A stretch of DNA of 64,000 nt from Puffinus mauretanicus (taxonomy: Eukaryota > Chordata > Aves > Procellariiformes > Procellariidae): assembly GCA_023333565.1 (NCBI GenBank), contig JAJKFH010003927.1, positions 620,001 through 684,000 of the forward strand. The letters are read 5' to 3'. Both the position numbers and the translations under genes were made by a program. The stretch's first letter is position 1. Each line of letters opens with the position of its first letter. This document shows, one piece after another, positions 1 to 11,955 of the stretch. Below the pieces are notes generated by a model that had not been told where the DNA came from, made no database searches, and was given only the letters and a program-made list of their open reading frames with translations.

Positions 1-3000
1 TTTTCCCTGTAAGAAAAGCACGGTTCTGAAAAACAAATTCAGATATGTAAGGTCTGATTCTCCACTACATTAAGTCTGTTTTACAGCTGTGTCACTGCAG
101 TGAAAATCAATGGAGTGACACTGGTGAAAAAAACCCAACTTAATGACGAGGAGAACTAGCCCAGGCTCTTTGAAAGGCAGTTCATGCAGCCATTCCCTCA
201 GGTTTTCTTCAAGTCCATTTTGCTAGCTGCTATGTGGCAGGAGGATGTAGGAAAAAAAGGCTGTGAGATGGCAAACCCTTCCACCCTTGTTTGCTTGTTT
301 TATGGCATTCCTGTCTTTCTGCCTTTGCATCATAACTCTGCTTTCCTTCAAGGAAAAGAAAACAATGAGACCTAGATTTATCCTCACTAAGCGAGCCGCC
401 TTTCCTTACAGATTTTTCTGTGAGAAGCAATTGCACCTGAATTTGTTCCACTGCTTCTTACCACCCTGGGAGGACGGCCGGGAGCATGGGCTGTAAGCCA
501 GTGTAGCTCTAAATGGGACCAAGGGAACAGTGCTGATTTACACCCACAGAGGATCTGTCTCATGAGGTTTTCCATCAGGCATGTTATTTCACTTCTGGAG
601 CTGGGAGGCACTAAGTTTCCCCTTAAAAGCCAGCCAAAAACGCTCAAAATCTTGCAGACCTTCAAAGTCATCGTGAAATTACTTGTGAGCAAAAAGGGGG
701 CAGCTCCTCTGCTTGTCACCAGTTACATGCATCCCTCCCAGTGCCCACTGCCCCCCACCAGCTGTCACCCGCACTCCTCCAGGACACCCCACGTGGGGCC
801 GGATCCAGCCTCACCACCCCGTCCCAGACAGAGCCAGCTGATAAGGCAGATGTCCTGGGGTTTCTCCTCATTCATCGTACCAAATGCTGCTCTTTTGTGG
901 CTGGGGCCCAGACACGGAAGTCTGGGTTGATGTTTAAATTTGCTATGGACTGCCTGCACGAGATTAGGGAAGACAGTTGAGCCCTCTGTGTCTCAGTTGC
1001 CTGTCTCCAATGCTGACACCACGGCTTGTCCTCTCATCCACCCTCTGTCCGGTGCATCAGCTTTTGGAGATAGAGGCTTTTTTTTTATGTGCCCTCCCCT
1101 GGTAGGACCTAACCCATCCCACTTCTCTGCGTGAAACTCCGTTCAGAGCTAAAACAGCAAAGGTGGGTTGCACACCTGTGCCGCATTTGCTTTCTCAGAG
1201 CAGACACTTTTCCAGAGTTTGGGTATAATAAGGCCAAGTGGCAGGAAAGCTGGCTGGGTGCTGGGACTCTGCTCGGTAGAGTTGCTGGCTGCGGAGGAGG
1301 TTGGCATGAGACAGCTGGCAGCAAAGAATTGTCCAAGTCAGGGGAGCACCTGAGCAAAAGAAAGTGTATATGAGCACAAACTTGCTTAAAAGAGCAGGCC
1401 ACACCTGGAGCCATGGCTCTGGAGAACTGAGAAGGAAAAAGAGACAGGAAGACTGAGCAAAAGCCCAGGGAAGAGTCAAGAGCCATGTAGGCACAGGGCA
1501 GCACAACACATCAGCTTGAATTTTGTGAACAAAGGTGCGAAGCGCTCTGATTTGGCCGAGAAACATTATTGCTCTTAAGCACTTTGTGTCATATGGCTGC
1601 AGTGTTCTTTCACCCAGGACAAAGAGCCCTAAATCCGGATTTGCCACCTCCTGGACGCATGGCCCCACAGCTGAAGGCTGTGCCTGTGCTGGAGACAGCC
1701 CTGGGGAAGGTGGAGCAAGGATCCCTGTGCAGCAGGGTGGCTCTCCGATGGCATTACCGAAAGGCGCTGTTGTAGCTGCGATGTATACATGTGACTGGCA
1801 GAGCTAAATCACCCTTCGTTCGATTAACAACCGATTCAAAGGCCACACAGCTGTCATATCATCCGTGCCATTCCTGGGGTCAGACTGTTTTAATTTTAGC
1901 AGCCCCACATACCTTCAGGGCTACAAAGCCGTGCGTAGCCAGACCCACCCAGAGCTTCTTTGTTCTGGAGATGACACAGCTAACTGGACATCAGCAACTG
2001 GAAGACAAAGACAGCTCCACGAGGTGGCTGCAAGTCATCTGCCTGTGGTTTCTGACTTGGTTTCCCTTTGTCTGGAGGTAAAAGTGAAGTGCCATGACTC
2101 CCAGTAAAATGACAAAGCACAAAGATGAACTACGGGGATTCAGCCAGTCACAAAGTAATGAATGAGGTAGGGAGGAAACTCTGCCTGGAGGACTCTTCTG
2201 TTAATCCACAGCTGGATGAATTACTCCTCTTGATAACGTGCACAGATTGTTCACTGACAGCAAGGTGGGCTTGAGATTTTCTGCAGTGTCCAACAAAGTA
2301 CGAGATTCAGCCCTAGTTTGTGGGGCGGATGTGGGGCCAGGTAAAGGAATGAGGTGAACAGGTGACATAACAGGAATAAAACAAGGTAAAAAGTTAGCTT
2401 TGTCAGTGGTGTAGCCAGAAGCAAACACAGGTAAACACAGCATACCCACTTCTAATTCAGACACTTCCTTCCTTCATGTATGAGGAAGCAGCCAGACAAG
2501 TGAGTTTACCCACCTCCTTCCTTACCAGCTCCCACCAAGCTACACTGTATTATATTTAGTTGAACAGCCAGCTACAGCACTGACCTTTAAAGCACTAATA
2601 CAATCCTTGTAACCCCCCTGTAAATAAAAGAGCCTTCTACCCTAAGGACAGGCAGCTGGAGACACCCAGGCTATGTCCCTAACAGTATCACACATGCCCA
2701 GGTCTGTCCTCTGGCACTAAGGCCAGCCAGCATGAGATACTCCACTTCCAGACTATTGAACTTTTTATCTGCCAAAACAAGGCAGTTTCATCTCAAATGT
2801 CTACCGAGAATGGTCTCCAGGCCCTGCTGGCTTCCAAGCCATGCCTGGGAAACATCTGAAGGAGCACAGACATGCTTCGGACATCCTAACAATTTAACAG
2901 TATAGATGATTCAGTCTTAATGTCTGGGAATGTGCCCTGGCACCATTTAATTAAGTAGCAGAGAAGTAGCTTGAGGTGCTGAAGTACTGCAACTCCAGCT

Positions 3001-6000
3001 AAAACCAGGGGACAGTTTCAGGCAGCCACTGGCAGCTAGCCCTTCAGTGGTTTGAGCTGAGCACCAGCATCCGAGGCACCAAGAACAGAGCAGCTTTCTA
3101 AAGCCTCTTTGTTGTAACTGACTCACTCGATTAACAGAAGATGTGTCAACATCACTGCCCCAGAGCATGTCTTGGATGTCTCTTATCTTCTACTAGAGAA
3201 TGATGTGGGAGTGAAACGTCCTTTCTCTCATCCCCATTGCACCCTAGTTCCCATACAAAGGAAACCTGAGTGCACAAGCTGAGCTAGACCCATGCCACAG
3301 CTTGTGGAAAATGTAGATGCAGCTGCAGTGATCCTGAAGAAGAACTGGCAAACATCCTCCTAAGAGCTTTACCTCTCCCCACACCTTCCTGAGAGCTCTA
3401 CCTCTCCTCTGCCTTTTGTCCCAACTTTCTGTACAGTCGTCTTCTGTGGCTAGCTCATGGAATCAATCCTGAGCTTAACTGCACAAATGACAGCATGCAA
3501 GTCGCTAATTAACGACAGACATGTCAGTCTGCTTGCATGGAGCTGCACATATGCCGTGCATTTTTAACATTGCTTAGTAAACAGTGGTGAAGAAACGTGA
3601 TAAAGAATGCCAAATGTTTAGCACTGATATGATGCCCAGACAGGTTTGAGTGCCTTTGGCAGACAAGGGAGCGGGTGAGCTCCTGTTCTTTGCCATCACA
3701 ATAACCCAGCAGTCTCACTAGAATCGTATCTGCAAGATCTCAGAGCTAAGCAGGATGTCCTGTTCATAAATCAAATCCCAGTAGACCTCTCCCTTGACAG
3801 GCTTTTCCCTTCCTGGACTGGACTTTCTGGAAACTTAACATTTAAGATTTTAATCCTGCAAACATTTGTACACATGTTTTCCTACCTAGAGGTCCCATTA
3901 TTGAAGTTAAATCCATGCACGAATGTTGACAGTAAAGGCCCGTGCTTAGGAAGAGATTTTGTAATGTTTCTTTTGAGCAAGTTACCTATTTCTAAACAAG
4001 TATCTGTATTTTTCCACATGACCTTATAACTCCGGGGCAAAAAGAGAACCGTACACGCCCACCAAGTGACATTATAATCAGTTGTCTTAGCAGCCTTGCC
4101 CTATACCAGGTTTGGGATGTGCCCTATGGAGTACCTCAGATATTGCTCAAGTCTGTTGCACTTCCCTCCCTATTATTTAGGCAATAATAGCTGATGGGGA
4201 GGGTATTTCCTGAGAGTCATGTGGAGAAAATGAGGTCTCTGCCTTAGGCCCATATTTCAGTGAAGAATGTACCGCCAGAAAGTAAGTCCCACCCTGTCCC
4301 CCTATGCTGGGCCCACCGCTGTCACAGCAAGCCAGCAACTGGCTGCTTGGTTTGGGGTTTTCAGGTTTAAAAATACGTCAGACCTACATTTGTGTTTTCT
4401 TCAGTGAGCTATTTCTCAGGTTTCTAGAGTGACTGGTGATTTTGGAGACGCAGAAGGCTGCTCCACTTCTAAAGGGAAATCTTGCCCCAAAGGGGCAATG
4501 AATCGTGGGATGTCAGGCTGCAAAAGGGGAGATATACAATAGACAATATATGCAATATACAATAGTCAAGATACACAATCAATATATGATTGCTGTCACG
4601 TGTCATGTATTGATTGCTGTGGCCTTCACAGGACACATAGGAAAGCTTCACAAGCAGCGGGGGGCTGCACTCTGCATTTGAAAAATCTCTGCTTTATATA
4701 GGAACAAATTTACTGATCCAACTACACACTTGGAGCCATTGCTCTGAGCCTTAAGCTGCCATACATAAACTGGGTTTATGGCTATATGGAATCCCCAGAA
4801 AGCTGCACAGTAATCAGAGCACACAGAGGAATCTGCCACAATGATTTATACCACTGTTTCTTTGACTGATGTATTCTTTGCTTTTCACAGAACCTTTTCT
4901 TGCTTAAAATTGTTACGATAGCAGGACTATGCATATACATAGGTATATATTTTCTTTTTTCCTAACAGAGAAATAAAAAAAAAACCCACAGGGATTTTAA
5001 AAACCTTGGATTCAAACCTGGAGAAATGCCAGTAGTGGATATGCTGGGGAGAGTTTTGTTAGCTTTATTAATGTGAACTGTGAGAAAGAGAAAATATTTT
5101 TTCAGATCTGTACCTGTACGACTACAAAGACTGTAGCACAGCTCCGGCAGCCTGCAGAAATCATTGCCACAGGACAGCAACGTTCACAGGCTGGGTAGGA
5201 TTGATGTGGAGTATTTGCAGCCATGGGATATTCTCTAAAATTACTTGTTGCTGCTGCAAATTAGCACACTTCTCCTAACTTTACCAGAGAGCTGTTGCCA
5301 TCAGCTGAGGTTTTAGCTGCAAAGGTTCCTGTGGACACAGTAACACCAGGACTAACAGGCTATAGTTTCACAATACAAAGCCATCAGTAGCAACACTGGC
5401 TCAGGCAATTAACATTGCCCTCCCTTCTTGTCCCCTGAGTTATCCCCTCACACTACCTAGCACCATTGTCTGTGGGGCCAAGTTTTGAACTGACTTAGGG
5501 AATGGATCCAGCAGAAAAGTAATTAAAAAAAACCACAACAAAGAATCCTTGGGTTTTGACCCAGATGAGGTGTCAGTGCTTGACAGCACTGGCCAAAAGC
5601 AGGCAGGCAGCACAACAGAAGGCAGGCGAGCACCAGTGCAAGGCAAAGGTGAAGAGCCAAGGGCATCCACTGCTGAAGCCAGCAGTGCTGCCAAAGGCAT
5701 GGCAGTGCGAAAGCACAGCCCGGCTGAGCTCCCCTGGCTCTCCATGAACAGAACAACTGTATATGATGCCTCTCCTGAATGCCCTTCCAGCCTACAACCG
5801 CCTGTGTTTCAGCGATTTCCTGAGCCAGCTGCAGTGTCCATAACCCTTCTGGTGATGCTCAGTGGATTTTCCTCCTTTCCTTCTTTGTCTAACCTTTTCC
5901 TGGATCTACACAAGCTTCCTTAGCATCTACAATACCCCTGAAAGAGAGAGAGCTGCTCCATCTCCAGGTCATGGGATGGGACCACCCCGCCGTGTGATGG

Positions 6001-6968
6001 AGGAGGGCCCAGGCCCGGAGCGTGTGCCTCCCGGCAGGACTCAGCACAGCCCTGCTGAGGGAAATGCGGCACAGACCATGGGTCGGGCACGATGGTAGGG
6101 GGTGTTACGGGGCAGGAGGGACGCCGCAGTGCCTTCTCCTGCCAGAGCATGAGGCCAAGGAACGCGTGGCAAAGGTCAAGGGGCCAGATCATGCTTCAGA
6201 GTACAGATCAGAGCAAACAACGGGACTCAGGAAGACGTGTCTCATCCCCCTCATCCTCCTAAGAAATGTCCCTATTCCCCGTATTTTCAGCATTTTCCGT
6301 GAGAACATCTGGTGGTGTTCCCTGCTGGAGATGGGATTCTGGCTCACGGGTTGTGAGTTTGCCTGACACAGTTGCCGCTGTCCTTGCAGAGTCCCTACCA
6401 CAGTGGAAACAACCTGCACATGGAAGATGCAGTTCTTACTGTTTCTTTAGTGCTGATCGATTGCACATTTTGGGCGGGACGGTCTGGATTACTGCTGATG
6501 TGAGTTATGGCAGAGTGTCAGATCGTCAAGCATCCAAAAGGTTTCGACATCTTGCACCTGACACTTGGACAGCAAATCCTAGCATTTCACATTTCCACTG
6601 GACAAAACTTTAATCCCTTTACAGAAGCTGAATTTTCAAAGACACCAAATCCTCTAGCGTGACAAAACTGAAAGCATTTCTATATTCACTTTAGTTTGTC
6701 TCTCTTTATTTGAAATTGCATCTGCACCCTAGCATGGCTGAAACTCTGGATGTATAAATCAATTGAAACTGAGTCACTGGGCTTGATAAAACCAAACAGA
6801 CGTCATCATAACGGGAGTGAAGCCCCACTTCAAGCCTCTACTGCCCTGCTGAGTTACAAGATTAATTAAAGGAATGTATAAAACTGTAATGAATGAAGCA
6901 ACAATTAAACATGTCGCTAATATTTAAAGAAACCTGGCCAAAAAGAAAAACTAGCTAGCGGACTAACG

Positions 6969-6988
6969 TTTACATTGTAAAATGTAAA
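6969..6988. repeat. Small AT-rich inverted repeat
   Basis: TTTACATT is followed after four bases by AATGTAAA, giving 8-bp arms in an AT-rich stretch. No gene context; probably incidental. Confidence 0.4.
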
Positions 6989-9900
6989 TTTACAGTGTTA
7001 ACTTTCTCCAGAATGAACAAATAAGTATTTTAAGCAAGCAAAAAAAATGCACATACTTTCAGCAAAAGTTAACATCTTCTTACACGGGGGAAATTCTTGT
7101 CGTGCTTAACCCAAGTGTGACACAATGCCTTGTAATAATTATCCATTACTGAAGCTTATCTGGGCTTGCTGATAGCCTGGTGTTCCTGTAGCACATAAAG
7201 AAACGTGTATTTCATCCCATTTATCTTGGACACCAAGCTTATTTAATCCACCCGCTGCCTTAAGAGGTTCAACTGCCTGTATACTCAGCATAAACCAAGA
7301 AACACTTGCGTGCTTTGAATTACTCACTTGGGACTACAGTCAGTCTTTGGAGAGCTGACAAATCTATCAACTCGGATGCCTAAAGCAGGGCAGGGTGAGT
7401 ATTTACTAAATATCCATCTCAGGAGCTGAGGCTTTGGTCCCCCACCTATAATTTCACCAATGGGAAAGCCATTGTAAGTTACTTCTCTCAAATCTTAAAA
7501 AAATTACCCAGAAAGAAGTCAGGGTTTCTTTCGAATCAGTGCTGCCCCACAAGCAGATGCTCCAGTACTGCTGGAGAGTGTATCCTGTGCTGAGAATTGG
7601 GGAGAGGAAGGGTAGATGGTGACAGAGGAGGACAAAGCCTCTTATCTGGGGAATAGTAACACAATACCATGTCCTGCTTTCATGCACCCAGGGAAAAGTA
7701 GAAGAGGTCTTGACTAAGACCACTTTCACAGGCCATTAAAAGTGTGCCAGTGCTCCCAGCTGCTTTCACGGTGGCGACACCCCACCTTGTTGGAATGGAC
7801 CAGTATGGGCCACAGGAGAAGGTTTTACTGGCAAAACCATGCTGTGCCCTGAAGCTGTGGTGACACCACTATTCTGACTTTCAGAGATCCTCTTCAGGGC
7901 AGCTGGAAGACCACCTAAAGGGAAGCCTTTTTCTAGACCAAATTAAAATGTATCAGAGACCACAAAATACTTGGGGCAAAGAGCCGGGCAGATGCTGATG
8001 TTCTAGCAGCAGTTGGGCTGGGTAGCCTTTCCCTATCACACCTCATAGCAAATGCACCTCACAAGGCAGAGCTGATGGGGACACAGGAGGGCAAGGGGCT
8101 TACAGTCCCCTCACCCACATTCCTCTTGTTCCCCCCATCTAATCCCTAGCAAAGGGAATATCTATGTGTCTTTCTACAGATTTTCCTGCCCTAGTGCCCA
8201 TTTGTGGCCATGGGTCCAGGCTTGCCTCCACAAGCAAAACACTGGCAAACTTGGAAGTCAGTTTTAAGTGTAGTTATTGACAGAACAGACCTGATTCAAG
8301 TGATAAAGGTTTCACCTGTTTCTGCTTTTGGTTTGGAGACCATTTACATCAGGTTACGTTAATGGGCCTGTATCTTTTCTACTGACGTGGAAAAGGATAA
8401 CTCTTCCCACTTACCCCAATTCCTTTCATTGGGAATAGCAGCTAAAAAGCATTACTTATCCTCAGAGCAAAAAACACTGTTACCAAAGCTCAGCAGCAGA
8501 ACCTGAAGTTCTTTGGTTAGGCCTTTAGTACTGGTCTGCAGTCCAAGATTTTAAAGATATTGGTGAATAAGTCAAACAGATGTGTTCATGGGGAACAATG
8601 AGGAGATAGGGAACAGAGTAGAGAAGATAAACAACTGTGTTATACTCTTCTCACTTCCAACAGCCCCACATTTTCAAGCCACAGAATGTAATTTTCGTGC
8701 TGTCTCTAGACATAAGGATAACTGCTCTTCAGGAGCTACTTCGTGTGTTAAACAAATATGACATTTACAGATTGTTTTCTCTTACTATTTATTTGCTATG
8801 TCCTGAGCTAATGACCTTAAAAATTGCTCTCTCTGATGGCATTAGTGTGAGATGATTTCCAAAAAGCATGAAATCGCAATAAACTGTCAAGTTTGCACAG
8901 GTGCATTAGAGATTAAGAGATCAGCCACAGAGCCATTAAGATCTATGGCAAAATGCCCGATGGGACCAAGATCAAACCTTCAGAGTGTTTTTAAAAATGT
9001 CATCATTAGTAGAGAGATGCCTTGCCTGGCAATCCCAGGAGTTCAACATAATGCTGGATTTTAAACATACCCTTCTGCAGTACTCCTCTGAGATGGCAGC
9101 TGCTGGAATTTCCTATTCATCTCAAAACAGATGAAGCAAATATTAATTCTGCTGGAGCAAAGATCAGTGGAACAACCCCACTGAGATGTTGGTATATACT
9201 ACAGAAGCCTTCAAATTCTTCCTAACCTGCAGGAAGAGGGCATCTTACAGGTGCAAGAAGCCCATTTACAGTCCTTGGACAGGGACATACTTTTACCTAT
9301 TATGAAAAACTCTAAGGAGCCAGCTCTTGTGAAAAATCACACTGGACATCAAAAGGTAGCTTTGAGATCAATAACTGTCTTCTCTGCAGTCACACAAGTT
9401 TTGTTCTTACCCCACTACCTTTCCACATGGAAGGACTTCAGCCCAGGAAACTTCTTCCTAGCCGGTGTGGCCAAGGACAAAGGTTATGTCCTGAGCTGCC
9501 TGTCTGCACAGAGGTGGTGTGGGAAGAAATCAATCAAGTGTTCAAAATCTCCCACTGCTTTCCCTGATCTTTTCCTAGAAGGACAGACAAGTTTCCTTTT
9601 AATTGCCTGGAAAAGAACTCTAGAGCATCTCAGCCCAAAGAGCCACGAGATACGCTCCAGGCATACACGGGCAAATGCAGAAACATTGGTACTTCAGGAA
9701 CGCAGGCAGAGATTTGCTTAGCAATGCTCACGCATGGGGTTGACTGTATACATGATAGGTAACAAGTAGAATGTTTGTAATGGCTTGGGAATGCCTTTCA
9801 GTGCTTCTCATCTGAAAAATGACATCATCAATGCTGAGGTTACATTTTGCTTCAGTTCTTTATTGGCAAACTCCCATTTCTGTCCTTTTGTACTGTGGCT

Positions 9901-10839
9901 TTTGCTTCATATCGTAAGTCTTACCCCACAAAGGAAAACAAAGAGAGAAAGAATAGAAACTAATCCAACTTTTTTTTCAAACTTTCCATATTGCTTTTCC
10001 CAAGAGAAAACCTGGGATGTTCACGGAAAACCATACCCTGTATCATATTGTTGAGCACATACTTTCAGGTAGTTCTTCAAATATTTTTGTAAGATAGAAA
10101 AGTCAAGCAGGAGGTGGGAAATGACTAGATCTGAGGGAACACATGCTTAGTGAGCTGAGTCACCCCTGAATCCAGCCAGCTGCCTGCAGACAGCTCCTCC
10201 ACTGCTCAACTGCAAATTAGTTCTGGCCTTGTGCAGAAAATCTATTCAACAATATATAATAGGTGTTACTTCTGTAACACTTCATTGTTGCTGATGTTGT
10301 CCCTGTCCCCTCCCACCGTGGCGTAGGCACCTCAAGCCCTGCAGTTGATAGCATTATCTGCATGATACTGAAGGTGTTTTCTGCATGCCCGTTCGCCCAA
10401 GTCCAAATCTGACAAGCATCAGGACTAGAACTGCTGACAAGAGACAGCTATATCCCAGCTGCTACAGGAGTTTTCAGCCTTTTTCAATACAAAGGCCCAT
10501 ATGCATTTCCTAGTGCTTAACGCCTAGGAGAAGAAAAAGGGCAGAACAGAGGAAGGTGCCTATCTTTGTGGAAAGGAGTGAAAAGGGCAAGAAATGGAAA
10601 AAGATTCCCACCGTCAGTCACAGACACCTAGGAGACCTTCTGCCCTGTCCTTGTTGTTGCATCCTTGGCCTTGGCTGCTATTCTGAACTCAAGGACAATG
10701 AGATTTTCAAAGTAAAAAGACAAAGCATCCCCTGCAGGGCAGAGGAAGGAAGGGAACCACAGCGAGCCCTTGGGAGAGAGTCGGGATAAACAGAAAGTCA
10801 CGGCACCTACCTGTCTGACTCCCTTCCTCTCTCTGCAGG

Positions 10840-10926
10840 TTGTGGCCATGGAGCAGACAGAAGGCGGCACCCTGCTGCAGCTGGGCAGCTCCTGGTGCCT
10901 GGCTCGGTTCCTCAAGACAGGCCAGG
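10840..10926 (+). other. Exon-like open segment with flanking splice signals
   Basis: A pyrimidine-rich tract ending in CTCTCTGCAG precedes, and CAG|GTAACT follows, an 87-nt segment. It is open for 29 codons with no stop, and its bounds are whole codons. It reads roughly VVAMEQTEGG...FLKTGQ, which I do not recognise. It has the shape of an internal exon of an unknown or noncoding transcript. No partner exon was found; the next acceptor-like CTGCAG (about 10999) leads into a stop within a few codons in the matching phase. Chance remains likely. Confidence 0.2.
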
Positions 10927-11894
10927 TAACTTTACACAGCACTGGGTCACTGCTGCTGCTGCTGATTTCCCTTCTCAATTCTGCTCTATCCCCTGCAGCA
11001 ATCCCACGCTCATTGCTGATGCAGAGAAGCTGAAATATCAGCCTGCTTGGTTAAGACAGGATTTGCAGCCCCTCAGGAATAGCATCACTGCAGCTACCCT
11101 GCTGTCAGCTTATTAGATACACTGTCCAAAGCCACCAGCAGGCTCAGCAGTATGGGGAGGTTGCTCCAAGACCTTGTGAAATGAAGGAAGGAATTTCTTT
11201 GAGACCTGACAGGGATATGAGAGCTGTAGGGGCAGCGCTAACACATGCTGTGCTTGGCTGAAGGTCTGGGAGATGTGCTGATCCACAGCCAGAACAATGC
11301 CATAGACCCAACCAGCCTCTCCAGGCTCCCACTAACAGCAGGAACAAAAGACACGAGACATTTTCCACTTTCCAAGACACACTCCAAGTCTTAGGTTGCC
11401 CACTCCCTGACTGTATCTTTTACTTTCCAAGGAAGTTGAGCTCTTCAAGAATGAACAGATACAATACTCAAAAAGCATCCTGCCCTGACCCCCCCAGGGT
11501 AGGGAAGGGAGCCAGGGCTGGCTGTGCTGCGGCATGAATGAGTGCACACACGGGCCTCCTCAAAGCCTGGCCCACAAACAGGAGCGCACCAGTGCCGCGG
11601 GCAATGCAGCCACAGATGGTGGTTCCTGCTTCTGGGAGACGAGCTCCCCAGGGAACAGACCTACCTCTTTGCCCTGCCCCAAAGGACAAGCTTTTGTTGG
11701 CGAGCTGCTTCTTCCTTCCCCACTCTTAAATTTCCTTTCTCACTTCCTCCATAAACAGAATCTCCTTCTTTCTACGTCACTGTGCTTAAGGGTTGAATCC
11801 TTGGTAGCAAGTTTCTTTTTTGTCTTCCCCTTGGTGCCAGAATGCCCTTTGTCCTTTTGCCTTCCCTCAAAGTATCCAGAAAGCATTGCTTCAT

Positions 11895-11955
11895 TCTCAT
11901 TTAGGATCTTAGCATCTCATTTACGATCTTAGGATCCTCATTTAGGATCTTAGCA
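11895..11955. repeat. Three-copy minisatellite, unit 20-21 bp
   Basis: Three consecutive copies of a unit of the form TCTCATTTAGGATCTTAGCA lie at 11895-11914, 11915-11934 and 11935-11955. The middle copy has TTACGATC instead of TTAGGATC, and the third has one extra base. No gene overlaps it. Confidence 0.8.

Noticed and set aside
1195..1668. 157-codon minus-strand open frame near the left edge
   Set aside because: It resembles no family, competes with another minus-strand frame over the same bases, and has no promoter or splice context.
4530..4620. Repeated ATACAATAG and TGATTGCTGT motifs around a CACGTG box
   Set aside because: Short and irregular duplications in AT-rich DNA. The E-box alone is too common to support a regulatory call.
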